Of a DNA stretch of 47,508 nt, positions 1-8,105 are shown piece after piece. The first letter of the stretch is position 1. The number at the start of each line of letters is the position of its first letter. The stretch covers positions 1-47,508 of the forward strand of contig DCHW01000026.1 of the NCBI GenBank assembly GCA_002314935.1, read 5' to 3'. This DNA is from Clostridiales bacterium UBA1742. GTDB lineage: Bacteria > Bacillota > Clostridia > TANB77 > CAG-508. The position numbers and the translations under genes are program-made. The notes beneath the pieces were generated by a model, which saw nothing but the letters and a program-made list of their open reading frames with translations, made no database searches and had not been told where the DNA came from.

Positions 1-23
1 TTCAAATCCTTCCCCCGCAACCA
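1..23 (+). tRNA. 3' end of initiator tRNA-fMet (partial)
   Basis: The window opens in a T-loop (TTCAAAT) followed by the 3' acceptor strand CCCCGCA, discriminator A and encoded CCA. The acceptor ends in A72, which would face C1 as in bacterial initiator tRNA, and the 3' end resembles known tRNA-fMet. The 5' part lies outside the window, so the anticodon cannot be seen. Confidence 0.75.
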
Positions 24-38
24 CAAAAGGCACAATGT

Positions 39-115
39 GGCGGTGTAGCTTAGTTGGTTATAGCGGCCGGTTCATACCCGGCAGGTCGTTGGTTCGAATC
101 TGACCGCCGCTACCA
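39..115 (+). tRNA. tRNA-Met (CAT), elongator type
   Basis: A complete cloverleaf can be drawn. Acceptor GGCGGTG pairs with CGCCGCT, the anticodon loop TTCATAC carries CAT, the T-loop is TTCGAAT, and CCA is encoded. It follows the fMet fragment and leads into tRNA-Glu and tRNA-Thr, forming one cluster. A tRNA-Ile whose CAT is modified to lysidine cannot be excluded, but the body looks like elongator Met. Confidence 0.9.
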
Positions 116-165
116 TTTCACAAATCTCAAACGCAAGTTTGTTGTTTATATTTAATTTAATATGT

Positions 166-240
166 GGCCCCTTGGTCAAGCGGTTAAGACGCCACCCTCT
201 CAAGGTGGAATCATGGGTTCGATTCCCGTAGGGGTCACCA
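166..240 (+). tRNA. tRNA-Glu (CTC)
   Basis: Acceptor GGCCCCT pairs with AGGGGTC. The anticodon stem CCACC/GGTGG closes loop CTCTCAA, giving anticodon CTC, which reads GAG. CCA is encoded. The body matches bacterial tRNA-Glu. A CTC isoacceptor besides the usual TTC is notable in an AT-rich genome. Confidence 0.9.
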
Positions 241-250
241 AATTTAATAT

Positions 251-326
<76 letters not shown>

Positions 327-334
327 TATTAATT

Positions 335-372
335 AAGGCAGAACGTTATTTTAATGGTCTGCCTTAATTTTA
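335..372 (+). terminator. Rho-independent terminator of the tRNA cluster
   Basis: AAGGCAGA pairs with TCTGCCTT across a short AT-rich loop and is followed by an A/T-rich run. Confidence 0.75.
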
Positions 373-429
373 TAATATAATAAAATATAAGAATCTAAAA
401 AGAAATAATATAATCTATAGAGGTGAAAA

Positions 430-1159
430 GTGAAAACAGTTATTGTTACAGGGGGATCTAAAGGAATAGGAAAATGCATAGCAACAAATTTAGCAAAAGA
501 AGGTTATAATGTAGTATTAAATTATAACAAATCTAAAAAAGAAGCGGAGAAAATAAAAGAAGAATTGAAAGCAAAAGGAATTAATATTGAAATATTTAAA
601 GCAGATGTTTCTAAAAGAGAAGAAGTAAAAAAACTTGTTAAATATTCAATAAATAAATTTACTAACATTGATGTTTTAATAAATAATGCTGGAATTGCTA
701 AGTTACAAATGTTTAACGATATTACAGATGAAGATTGGAATGAGATGATAGATACAAATTTAAATTCAGCATTTTATACTACACAAGAAGTAATATCTAA
801 TATGATACATAATAAAACTGGATGCATAATAAATATATCATCTATTTGGGGGATGGTTGGTGCATCCTGTGAGGTCGCATATTCAGTATCAAAAGCTGGA
901 TTAAATGGATTAACAAAAGCATTAGCAAAGGAATTACGGTCCATCTAATATAAGAGTAAATGCAATTGCTCCAGGGATAATAAATACAGACATGAATAGT
1001 GTGTTAGATAAAAAAATTATAGAAGAATTAAAAGAAGAAATACCACTACAAAAAATAGGAGAAGTTGAAGATGTATATAAATGCGTAAAATGGTTAATAG
1101 AAGATAGGTATACAACAGGTCAAATTATTTCTCCAAACGGAGGATATGTAGTAATATAA
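430..1159 (+). CDS. SDR-family oxidoreductase (FabG-like), needs +1 shift at CGG
   Basis: This is a 242-residue short-chain dehydrogenase if one base is skipped at 937. The nucleotide-binding TGGSKGIG is at residues 7-14, NNAG near 85-88, the catalytic Ser near 138 and YSVSK at 151-155. The zero frame ends two codons after CGG (937-939). Skipping the C turns it into GGT and continues as GPSNIRVNAIAPG, the conserved SDR stretch ending in Pro-Gly, through to a normal C-terminus at 1159. Length and C-terminal GG-Y fit the FabG subfamily. The start is GTG with AGAGGTG upstream. It may be a 3-oxoacyl-ACP reductase or another NAD(P)H-dependent reductase; the substrate is not visible. Confidence 0.88.
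937..939 (+). other. Recoding site 1: in-phase CGG, +1 shift, SDR gene
   Basis: Codon 170 reads ...GAA TTA CGG TCC. Skipping C gives GGT CCA (Gly-Pro) of the conserved SDR stretch. Without the skip the protein stops at 172 residues. Confidence 0.85.
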
Positions 1160-1161
1160 AA

Positions 1162-1190
1162 AAACTTCAGTATAACTGAAGTCTTTTATA
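1162..1190 (+). terminator. Bidirectional terminator between convergent genes
   Basis: ACTTCAGT and ACTGAAGT form a perfect 8-bp hairpin with a 3-nt loop, flanked by A and T runs. It serves the SDR gene and the leftward gene that ends at 1191. Confidence 0.75.
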
Positions 1191-1661
1191 TTAGTTATTA
1201 GGTATTCTTTTTTTATAATTTCCAGAAATAATTTTTGGAACATATGTAATTATTTTATAAATAGCTAATCTTATTTTTTTATTCCAAATATATGATTTTC
1301 TTAATCTATTTGGTCTATCTAAATAAGTAGAGAAGTTTTCTTGAACTACCAAATCAGTTACAGATTGATTTTCTAATGGAAAAACATAGTTTTGAGATAG
1401 ATTATTATCCCATTCGTTATTTTCATTTTTAAAACAGAAGCTAAAAATATCACTATCTAAAAGTTCAATTTCGGCTTGAAAACCTAAATCTGTTTTTTCC
1501 ATTTTAATTTCTGATAAATTATCCCAATTTTCGCCAAATCCATAGTGAATATATACTTCTTCTGAATGATTCTCAAAAAAATCTCCAGTATAAGAAATTT
1601 TTACTGTAGAATTTTTTAACAATTTATCGGTATTAAAAAATATATTTTTTGTTAATTCCAT
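1191..1661 (-). CDS. Carbohydrate-binding module protein (CBM25/53-like)
   Basis: A 156-residue protein. Residues about 18-95 resemble the starch-binding CBM25/53 fold: an early K-x-S-Y-x-G-D strand, a GFG-x-x-W-D-N-L segment and an F-C-F-K-N...WDNN segment that is typical of the family. The C-terminal 50 residues are basic (RKSYIWNKKIRLAIYK) with no signal peptide or catalytic domain, so it may act on intracellular glycogen or be an adaptor. The start ATG lies after AAAAGGGGAA. It is monocistronic by position. I judge family membership from motifs alone. Confidence 0.6.
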   Translation of the reverse strand: MELTKNIFFNTDKLLKNSTVKISYTGDFFENHSEEVYIHYGFGENWDNLSEIKMEKTDLGFQAEIELLDSDIFSFCFKNENNEWDNNLSQNYVFPLENQSVTDLVVQENFSTYLDRPNRLRKSYIWNKKIRLAIYKIITYVPKIISGNYKKRIPNN

Positions 1662-1769
1662 TATTATTATTCCCCTTTTATTTATCTTTTGTCAAAAATA
1701 TTATAGTATTAAAAAAAATAATATTCAAGTATTTTTACAAAAAAATACAAAATATTTTTATATATTTTT

Positions 1770-2333
1770 TTATAATACTTTTCCTATAATGTAAAATTCA
1801 TCTGTATCAGTAATTTTAATGTCTTCAATTGATTTATCTGAAGCTTTTAAAGTGATTTTTCCATTTCTATCAAAAAATTTACGAATAACTACTTTTTGAT
1901 TTACAGAAAACAATCCAATTTCTTTACTATTTAGTAATGAATTTAATTCTATAAAAATAAATTCTCCCTTTTTTATTGAAGGTTCCATAGAGGTATCAGG
2001 CATTTTAACTGCAAGCGATGCACTTTCAATATTACTTGGACAATCTATAAAGGTATTTAATTTATCTATTGCTAGAACCTTATTATAAGAAATATGTTTT
2101 ATAGAACCATAAGCTTCTTGCTCTTCATTTATTTGTTTATCATATGTATACATTAATTGTTGATAAGGAATATTTAATGCACTACAAATATTTTTTAATG
2201 CCTTATGGCTAGGGTTTCTTTCACCTTTTTCTATATGTGTTAAATGACCAATATTTATACCGGTTAACTTTGAAAGTTCGGTTTTAGTCATTCCTTTCTC
2301 GTTTCTTACCTTTGCTATCATATCACCTATCAT
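1770..2333 (-). CDS. XRE/S24 LexA-like repressor
   Basis: A 187-residue regulator. It has an N-terminal HTH_3 domain (about 3-60, with TKTELSKLTGINIGHLTHIE as the helix-turn-helix) and a C-terminal S24 peptidase-like domain. SMEPSIKKGE supplies the usual nucleophilic Ser, and KVVIRKFF carries a plausible catalytic Lys. The family includes phage CI/LexA-type repressors that self-cleave when RecA is activated. I chose the ATG at 2333 because AAAGGAG lies just upstream; an extension to 2375 lacks a site. It is divergent from a small XRE gene across an intergenic region holding a palindrome, so it probably autoregulates there. Confidence 0.8.
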   Translation of the reverse strand: MIGDMIAKVRNEKGMTKTELSKLTGINIGHLTHIEKGERNPSHKALKNICSALNIPYQQLMYTYDKQINEEQEAYGSIKHISYNKVLAIDKLNTFIDCPSNIESASLAVKMPDTSMEPSIKKGEFIFIELNSLLNSKEIGLFSVNQKVVIRKFFDRNGKITLKASDKSIEDIKITDTDEFYIIGKVL

Positions 2334-2432
2334 AGAAAAATCTCCTTTTTCAAAATATGACATAATTATACACAAGAAAAAATATTTTGTCTACTAGTAA
2401 ATTTTTAAAAATGTAAAAATTTTACAAAATTA

Positions 2433-2462
2433 TTGACTTGTCAAAAAGGTTTATGATATCAT
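2433..2462 (+). promoter_or_regulatory. Promoter with overlapping 12-bp palindromic operator
   Basis: TTGACT (2433-2438) is a -35 and TATCAT (2457-2462) a possible -10, with an 18-nt spacer. The -35 lies inside the perfect palindrome TTGACTTGTCAA (2433-2444), a candidate binding site for one or both flanking XRE proteins. Confidence 0.55.
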
Positions 2463-2492
2463 ATTTGTTAAATAGACAAAGTGGAGGGAAAA

Positions 2493-2684
2493 ATGTACTC
2501 AGAACGTATTAGAGAAATGAGAATTAGAAAGGGAATGTCATTAACTGATCTTGCATATAAGAGTGGAATTTCAGTAGGATATTTATGCCATTTAGAAAAA
2601 GGAAAGAGAAAAAATCCATCTATAGAGGTAATGGAACAAATTGCAAAAGCTTTAGATAAAACTGTAACAGAAATATTTTTTTAG
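2493..2684 (+). CDS. Small XRE-family HTH regulator
   Basis: A 63-residue protein that is only a HTH_3 domain: the YSERIREMRIRKGMSLTDLA start, then SGISVGYLCHLEKGKRKNPS as the recognition region. It resembles minimal Cro/Xre regulators. ATG at 2493 follows GGAGGGA; an in-frame GTG at 2481 lies within the ribosome site itself and is less likely. The gene is divergent from the S24-type repressor, a lambda cI/cro-like arrangement, but no phage genes adjoin, so this is more likely a chromosomal regulatory pair or a phage relic. Confidence 0.8.
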   Translation: MYSERIREMRIRKGMSLTDLAYKSGISVGYLCHLEKGKRKNPSIEVMEQIAKALDKTVTEIFF

Positions 2685-2706
2685 TAATATAATATTTATA
2701 TAAAAA

Positions 2707-2736
2707 TTATTGTAAAAAAAAATACTTTATGATAAT
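2707..2736 (+). promoter_or_regulatory. Probable promoter of the VanW gene
   Basis: TTATTG (2707-2712) and GATAAT (2731-2736) are separated by 18 nt. Transcription would start near 2743, which favours ATG 2773 over ATG 2743 as the start. Confidence 0.45.
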
Positions 2737-2772
2737 ATTAAAATGAAAAATGTTGTATTATGGGAGAATATT

Positions 2773-4506
2773 ATGGATGAGTTAAAAAAAGAAAAGAAAA
2801 AAATAAAAGAAACTATGCCAAGAACTTTAGAAAGTGATTTAAATAAAGAACGTAAAATAAAAATAATTTCTATAATTATATCAGGTATAATATTTATTTT
2901 ATTGATTTTATCTACAATTTTTGCATTAATAAATAAAAATACAGGAAAAATTATTTCAAAGGTAAAATTAAATAATATAGAAGTTGCTGGATTAAAAAGA
3001 GAAGAAGCAACTAATTTAATAAAAGAAAAAACAAATGAAAATTTAGAAAAAGAAATAAGTTTAGTAAGTGATGATTTTAAATATACTATAAAGTTGTCAG
3101 ACATAGAAACACAGTATGATATTGAAAATGCAGTTGATAACGCCTTAGCAGTTGGTAGAAATCAAAATGTTTTTAAAAACAATTTTAATATTATAAAAAG
3201 TATATTTTGTGAAACAAATATAGAAATTGAGACAACATACAATGAAGAAATGATTAATAACATTTTAACAGATATTTGTGATAAAATTCCGAATGCTGTT
3301 GAACAAAGCACATATACTATTGAAGATGATAAATTGATTATAATAAAAGGAAAAGATGGAAATTCAATAGATATTGATAAAACAAAGTCAGCAATTATAG
3401 ATAAAATAAATAATTTTAATGATAATACAATAGTATTAAATGTTAGTTTGGTGCAGGCTAATCCAATTGATATAAAAAAAATACATGATGAAATATATAA
3501 AGAACCTACAAATGCTTATTATACAAAAGAACCTTTTGTAGTGTATCAACATGTAAACGGAATTGATTTTGATGTGGAAAAAGCAAAAGAAATTTTAAAA
3601 GAAGATAAAGAAATATATGAAATACAACTAGATATTACAGTTCCAGAAATAACAACAGATAAAATAGGTACAGAAGCATTTCCTGATTTATTATCTGTAT
3701 TTACAACCAAATATGATGCTGGAAATATAAATAGAAGTACAAATTTAAGACTTGCAGCTAGTGCAATAAACGGAACTGTATTAATGCCTGGGGAGGTTTT
3801 TTCATACAATAAAGTTGTAGGGGAAAGAACAGCAGCTAAAGGATATAAAGCAGCTCATGGATTTTCAGGTGGTAAGGTTGTAGATATGATAGGTGGAGGA
3901 ATATGCCAAATTGCTTCAACATTATATGATGCAGCTGTTTATGCAAATTTAGAAATAGTTGAAAGAACAAATCATGTTTTCGATCCAAGTTATGTTGTCG
4001 CAGGAAAAGATGCAACAGTAGTATATGGTGCAATTGATTTTAAATTTAAAAACACAAGAAATTATCCAATTATGATAAAAGGATATGCTAGTAATGGAAT
4101 TGCTAAAATGGAGATTTATGGGATTAAGGAAGATGTAGAATATGAAGTTGAAATAGTATCTAATATATTAAGTTATATACCATATAGCGTAGTATATGAA
4201 GATGATAATAGCTTAGCAGCAGGACAAGAAGTTGTTTCTCAATATGGAATGCAGGGAATGACAAGCTCTACATACAAAATATTAAAATTAAATGGAGCTG
4301 AAGTTTCTAGAACTTTGCTTTCAAAAGACACATACAAAGCAATGAATAAAATTATAAGAAGGGGTCCTGAAAGTTCTACAAATGTAGAAACTTCAGTTCC
4401 GGAAGAAACCGTTGAAGAAATTCAACCAGTAGAAAACGTTAGTGAAGAAGTAGTAACAGAAATAGCACCAAGTGTTGAAAATGTAGTAGAAAACGTAGAA
4501 ACATAA
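2773..4506 (+). CDS. VanW-family membrane-anchored cell-wall protein
   Basis: A 577-residue protein with a cytoplasmic N-terminus, one membrane helix (about residues 40-65), peptidoglycan-binding-type repeats (PF12229-like) and the VanW domain (about 310-460). Hallmarks are the RSTNLRLAASAINGTVLMPG and GGGICQIASTLYDAA segments. A G5-like domain and a Glu/Val-rich tail follow. VanW proteins occur with wall and glycopeptide-resistance genes, but their activity is not established. I chose ATG 2773 because GGGAG lies 6 nt upstream; ATG 2743 has no site. The coding frame is intact, and its three CGG triplets are all out of phase. Confidence 0.88.
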   Translation: MDELKKEKKKIKETMPRTLESDLNKERKIKIISIIISGIIFILLILSTIFALINKNTGKIISKVKLNNIEVAGLKREEATNLIKEKTNENLEKEISLVSDDFKYTIKLSDIETQYDIENAVDNALAVGRNQNVFKNNFNIIKSIFCETNIEIETTYNEEMINNILTDICDKIPNAVEQSTYTIEDDKLIIIKGKDGNSIDIDKTKSAIIDKINNFNDNTIVLNVSLVQANPIDIKKIHDEIYKEPTNAYYTKEPFVVYQHVNGIDFDVEKAKEILKEDKEIYEIQLDITVPEITTDKIGTEAFPDLLSVFTTKYDAGNINRSTNLRLAASAINGTVLMPGEVFSYNKVVGERTAAKGYKAAHGFSGGKVVDMIGGGICQIASTLYDAAVYANLEIVERTNHVFDPSYVVAGKDATVVYGAIDFKFKNTRNYPIMIKGYASNGIAKMEIYGIKEDVEYEVEIVSNILSYIPYSVVYEDDNSLAAGQEVVSQYGMQGMTSSTYKILKLNGAEVSRTLLSKDTYKAMNKIIRRGPESSTNVETSVPEETVEEIQPVENVSEEVVTEIAPSVENVVENVET

Positions 4507-4507
4507 A

Positions 4508-4545
4508 AAATCGGGAGAAATTAATCTCCCGGTATTTTTTTAATA
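4508..4545 (+). terminator. Terminator after VanW gene
   Basis: GGGAGA and TCTCCC pair across AATTAA and are followed by a T run. Confidence 0.8.
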
Positions 4546-4628
4546 ATAAAAAATATAGGCATTTATATTTTTAATTTATAAACTAAAAATTGTTTAAATA
4601 AATAGAAATTGATTTAATTGTATCATTC

Positions 4629-4657
4629 TTGACAAATAAAAAAAATAATATTATAAT
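4629..4657 (+). promoter_or_regulatory. Consensus promoter of tRNA-Lys
   Basis: A perfect TTGACA (4629-4634) and a perfect TATAAT (4652-4657) are separated by 17 nt, 13 nt before the tRNA. Confidence 0.9.
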
Positions 4658-4670
4658 ACATAGGTCAAAC

Positions 4671-4746
4671 GGGTTATTAGCTCAGTTGGTAGAGCAGCAG
4701 ACTCTTAATCTGACGGTCCGGGGTTCGACTCCCCGATGACCCACCA
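4671..4746 (+). tRNA. tRNA-Lys (CTT)
   Basis: Acceptor GGGTTAT pairs with ATGACCC. Anticodon loop CTCTTAA carries CTT, the T-loop is TTCGACT and CCA is encoded. The outermost anticodon-stem pair looks mismatched (G-A). CTT reads AAG. Confidence 0.88.
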
Positions 4747-4749
4747 AAA

Positions 4750-4782
4750 AAGTGATATAGCTTTGCTATATCACTTTAATCA
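4750..4782 (+). terminator. Terminator after tRNA-Lys
   Basis: AGTGATATAGC and GCTATATCACT form an 11-bp perfect stem with a 3-nt loop, followed by T-rich sequence. Confidence 0.8.
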
Positions 4783-4794
4783 TATAAAAAAATT

Positions 4795-5325
4795 TTATTT
4801 ACACCAATCATCATCTATTGATTTTACTATCGAATCTGGAGAATTAGTAAGAATTTTATCACATTTTACATTGGCTTGTATTTTAAGACTATTTCTGAAA
4901 CTATTAACATCATCTTTTATTGTATAACCAACATCTTTGAAAGTATCTTTTAAGTCAGTATTTTTGGATAAATCCTTTTTTTGCTCTTTATATTTTTCTT
5001 TTATTTGTTTAACTAGTTGTTTAAGTCTATAAATGACAAGTTTTAATACCTGTTTTGCTGTTCTTTTTTCTCTTTTTGCATTTTTATATTTAATATTTAA
5101 TAAATTCATGTTTCTTTTAGCTCTAATTTTTTTTATAGGATGAAGTATTGGATTAATTTCTTCATATTTATTTTTAGATTTTTCATATTGTTCTCGTATA
5201 TTATCTGTATTTTGCACATGATTTTCAAAAATAGTTTCTTTTTCAGTTTTTAGAGCGTATGCTTCTTGCAAAAATTCTGTATCTCCAGTTTGTCTTGCTT
5301 TATAAAAATTTTGTAATTTACCCAT
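4795..5325 (-). CDS. Unknown coiled-coil protein
   Basis: A 176-residue, very basic and Lys/Glu-rich protein with predicted long helices (about residues 25-130), no signal peptide and no membrane segment. I do not recognise a family. ATG at 5325 is preceded by GGGAGGAATTGTT, a good ribosome site; the upstream ATG at 5340 overlaps that site. It ends in DDDWCK. It stands alone between tRNA-Lys and corA, transcribed leftward. Confidence 0.7.
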   Translation of the reverse strand: MGKLQNFYKARQTGDTEFLQEAYALKTEKETIFENHVQNTDNIREQYEKSKNKYEEINPILHPIKKIRAKRNMNLLNIKYKNAKREKRTAKQVLKLVIYRLKQLVKQIKEKYKEQKKDLSKNTDLKDTFKDVGYTIKDDVNSFRNSLKIQANVKCDKILTNSPDSIVKSIDDDWCK

Positions 5326-5528
5326 AACAATTCCTCCCATCCTATCTATAGTATATCATTTTATGTAAATAAAGTCAATTTATAGGTGGATTATTCAAAG
5401 CAGATAATATAAATTTTAAATAAATATAAAAAACATTTTTGAATTTCGGGTACTCAAAAAAAGAAATTTATGTTATAATATAAAAGATTGTGTATTTACA
5501 AGAAAAAATATATAAAGAGGTGATTTTT

Positions 5529-6476
5529 ATGTTAAACATTTACAATACAAATTTAAAAACAAATAAATTTGAAAAAATAAAGGAATTTAAACCTGGTTCG
5601 TGGATTAGTTTAGTAAATCCGAGTGAAGATGAAATAAAATTTGTTTGTTCAAATTTAAATATAGAAGATGAATTCATAAAATATCCTCTAGATTATGAAG
5701 AACAAGCTAGAATTGATGTTGATGATGATACTAATATGACTTTGTTTGTAATAGATGTTCCAATTATTGAAGATAATAATGATGAAAAAAATTATACAAC
5801 AATGCCTCTTGGTATGATAGTTGTAAGAGATGAATTTTTTATTACGGTATCATTAAAGAAAAATAGAATAATAGATTCATTTGAAAAAAATAGAATAAAG
5901 GGAATGTGTACATATAAGAAAACAAGATTTGTTTTACAAATATTATATTTAAATGCTTCATTTTATTTAAATGACTTAAAGAAAATAAATAAAGAAGCAG
6001 AAAATACAGTAAAAAATTTGCAAAAGTCTATGCAAAACAAAGAATTATTGCAACTATTAAATTTGGAAAACAGTTTGGTATATATTACAACATCACTAAA
6101 AGCAAATGAATTAGTTATGGAAAAAACTGCAAGGGGAAAAATTTTAAAGGCATATGAAGAAGATGATGAAATCCTTGAGGATGCAATTATTGAAAATAGA
6201 CAGGCAATAGAAATGGGAAAAATATATAGTGATATTTTAAGTGGAACTATGGATGCTTCTGCATCTATCATATCAAATAATCTAAATGCAGTAATGAAAT
6301 TGTTAACATCAATTACAATTGTATTGTCTATACCAACATTAATTGCAAGTATATGGGGAATGAATGTAGAGTTGCCTTTTGCACATAGCACATATGGATT
6401 TGCAATTATGATGGGAATTTCAATTGCAATTTCAGCAATAACTTTTATATGGCTAAAAAAGAAAGATATGTTATAG
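5529..6476 (+). CDS. corA: CorA-family divalent metal transporter
   Basis: A 315-residue CorA/MIT-type channel. It has a long soluble N-terminal domain with coiled helices and two C-terminal membrane helices (about 255-275 and 290-310). The signature GMN follows the first (SIWGMNVELPF). The family forms pentamers moving Mg2+ or Co2+; the ion is not shown here. ATG 5529 follows AGAGGTGA. It sits 9 nt upstream of the ABC-F start, so the two may be cotranscribed. Its single CGG triplet is out of phase (ACG GTA). Confidence 0.88.
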   Translation: MLNIYNTNLKTNKFEKIKEFKPGSWISLVNPSEDEIKFVCSNLNIEDEFIKYPLDYEEQARIDVDDDTNMTLFVIDVPIIEDNNDEKNYTTMPLGMIVVRDEFFITVSLKKNRIIDSFEKNRIKGMCTYKKTRFVLQILYLNASFYLNDLKKINKEAENTVKNLQKSMQNKELLQLLNLENSLVYITTSLKANELVMEKTARGKILKAYEEDDEILEDAIIENRQAIEMGKIYSDILSGTMDASASIISNNLNAVMKLLTSITIVLSIPTLIASIWGMNVELPFAHSTYGFAIMMGISIAISAITFIWLKKKDML

Positions 6477-6485
6477 GAGGATAAA

Positions 6486-8067
6486 ATGATAAATTCTATA
6501 GGAGTAACAGTAAGATTTGGAAAAAGAGTACTTTTTGAAGATGTAAATATAAAATTTACAAATGGAAATTGTTATGGATTAATAGGTGCAAATGGTGCTC
6601 GGAAAATCAACTTTTTTAAAAGTTTTATCAGGTGAAATTGAACCAAGCAAAGGTGAGGTAACAGTAGAAAAGGGGGAAAGAATTTCTACATTAAAGCAAA
6701 ATCACTTTGAGTATGAAGAATTTACTGTTATGGATACAGTAATAATGGGAAATAATGAATTATATAAAATAATGAAAGAGAAAGAAGAAATATATGCAAA
6801 ACCAGATTTTTCAGAAGAAGATGGATTAAAGGCAGCAAAATTAGAAGAAAAATTTGCAGAACTTGATGGTTGGAATGCGGAATCTGATGCAGCAATTCTT
6901 TTAAATAATTTAGGAATACCAGGAGCAGATCATTATAAATTTATGAAAGAACTAGAAGCAAAAGATAAGGTTAAAGTTCTTCTTGCCCAAAGTTTATTTG
7001 GAAATCCAGATATTTTGCTATTAGATGAGCCAACAAATGATTTAGATTTAAAAAGTATAGAATGGCTACAAGAATTTTTAATAAATTTTGAAAATACAGT
7101 TATAGTTGTATCACATGATAGATATTTTTTAAATAAAGTTTGTACGCATATTGCAGATGTTGATTTTGGAAAAATAAAAATTTATCCAGGAAATTATGAT
7201 TTTTGGTACGAATCAAGTCAATTAGCTTTAAAACAAGCAAAAGAACAAAATAAAAAGAAAGAAGAAAAAATTAAAGAATTACAAGAATTTATTGCAAGAT
7301 TTAGTGCAAATGCTTCAAAATCTAAACAGGCAACTTCGAGAAAAAAATCATTAGAGAAAATTGAATTAGAAGAAATAAAGGCATCAAATAGAAAATATCC
7401 ATATATTGATTTTAAACCAGACAGAGAACCTGGAAAAGAAATATTAACAGTTAATAATTTATCTAAAACAGTAAATGGAGAAAAAGTGTTGAATAATATA
7501 TCTTTTTCAGTAAAAGCAGATAATAAAATTGCATTTTTAGCAGATAATGAAATTGCAACAACAACTTTATTCCAAATACTTGCTGGAGAAATGGAGCCTG
7601 ATGAAGGAGAAATAATATGGGGAAAAACAATTACAAAAGACTATTTTCCAAAAGATAATGGATATTTATTTAATGAAGATTCGATATTGGTAGATTGGCT
7701 TAGAAAATATTCAAAAGATCCAGATGAAACATATGTAAGAGGATTTTTAGGAAGAATGTTGTTCAGTGGAGATGAAGCATTAAAAAAAGTAAAAATATTA
7801 TCTGGTGGAGAAAAAGTAAGGTGTGTATTATCAAAAATGATGCTTTCGGGAGCAAATATGTTAGTATTTGATGAACCTACAAATCATTTAGACATGGAAA
7901 GTATTACTGCATTAAACGAGGGAATGAAAAAATTTAAAGGTAATATTTTATTTACATCTCATGATCACCAATTAACCGAAACAGTAGCAGATAGAATAAT
8001 AGATTTAAGAAAAGATAAGGTAATAGATAGAGAATGTACATATAATCATTATTTAGAATTAGAATAA
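6486..8067 (+). CDS. ABC-F ATPase, YkpA/YbiT type, needs +1 shift at CGG
   Basis: A 526-residue tandem ABC ATPase without membrane segments, as in ribosome-associated ABC-F translation factors. The first P-loop is GANGA-GKST, but only if the C at 6600 is skipped; otherwise it reads GANGARKIN and is broken. Downstream are Q-loop LKQNHFEYEE, Walker B DILLLDEPTNDLD, the SHDRYFLNKV switch, the second signature LSGGEKVR and Walker B MLVFDEPTNHLD. The second P-loop is degenerate (ADNEIATTTLF), which is usual for the YbiT/YkpA subgroup. Zero-frame translation stops soon after the site. ABC-F proteins relieve ribosome stalls, interesting in a genome that seems to frameshift routinely. Confidence 0.9.
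6600..6602 (+). other. Recoding site 2: in-phase CGG in ABC-F Walker A
   Basis: GGT GCT CGG AAA ATC at codon 39. Skipping C gives GGT GCT GGA AAA TCA ACT, i.e. G-A-G-K-S-T, the invariant P-loop. Confidence 0.92.
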
Positions 8068-8075
8068 AATAAAAA

Positions 8076-8105
8076 AATCGAACTCAATTGAGTTCAATTT
8101 TTTTA
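8076..8105 (+). terminator. Bidirectional terminator
   Basis: The palindrome GAACTCAATTGAGTTC (8080-8095) is flanked by A7 and T7 runs and lies between convergent genes. Confidence 0.7.

Noticed and set aside
2433..2684. Prophage immunity region (cI/cro)
   Set aside because: The repressor pair is suggestive, but no integrase, lysis or structural phage genes are near. Kept as a regulator pair.
3546..4033. Leftward open frames inside the VanW gene, and similar frames in NRPS, integrase and relaxase
   Set aside because: They have no ribosome sites or recognisable proteins, and lie entirely within strong genes on the other strand.
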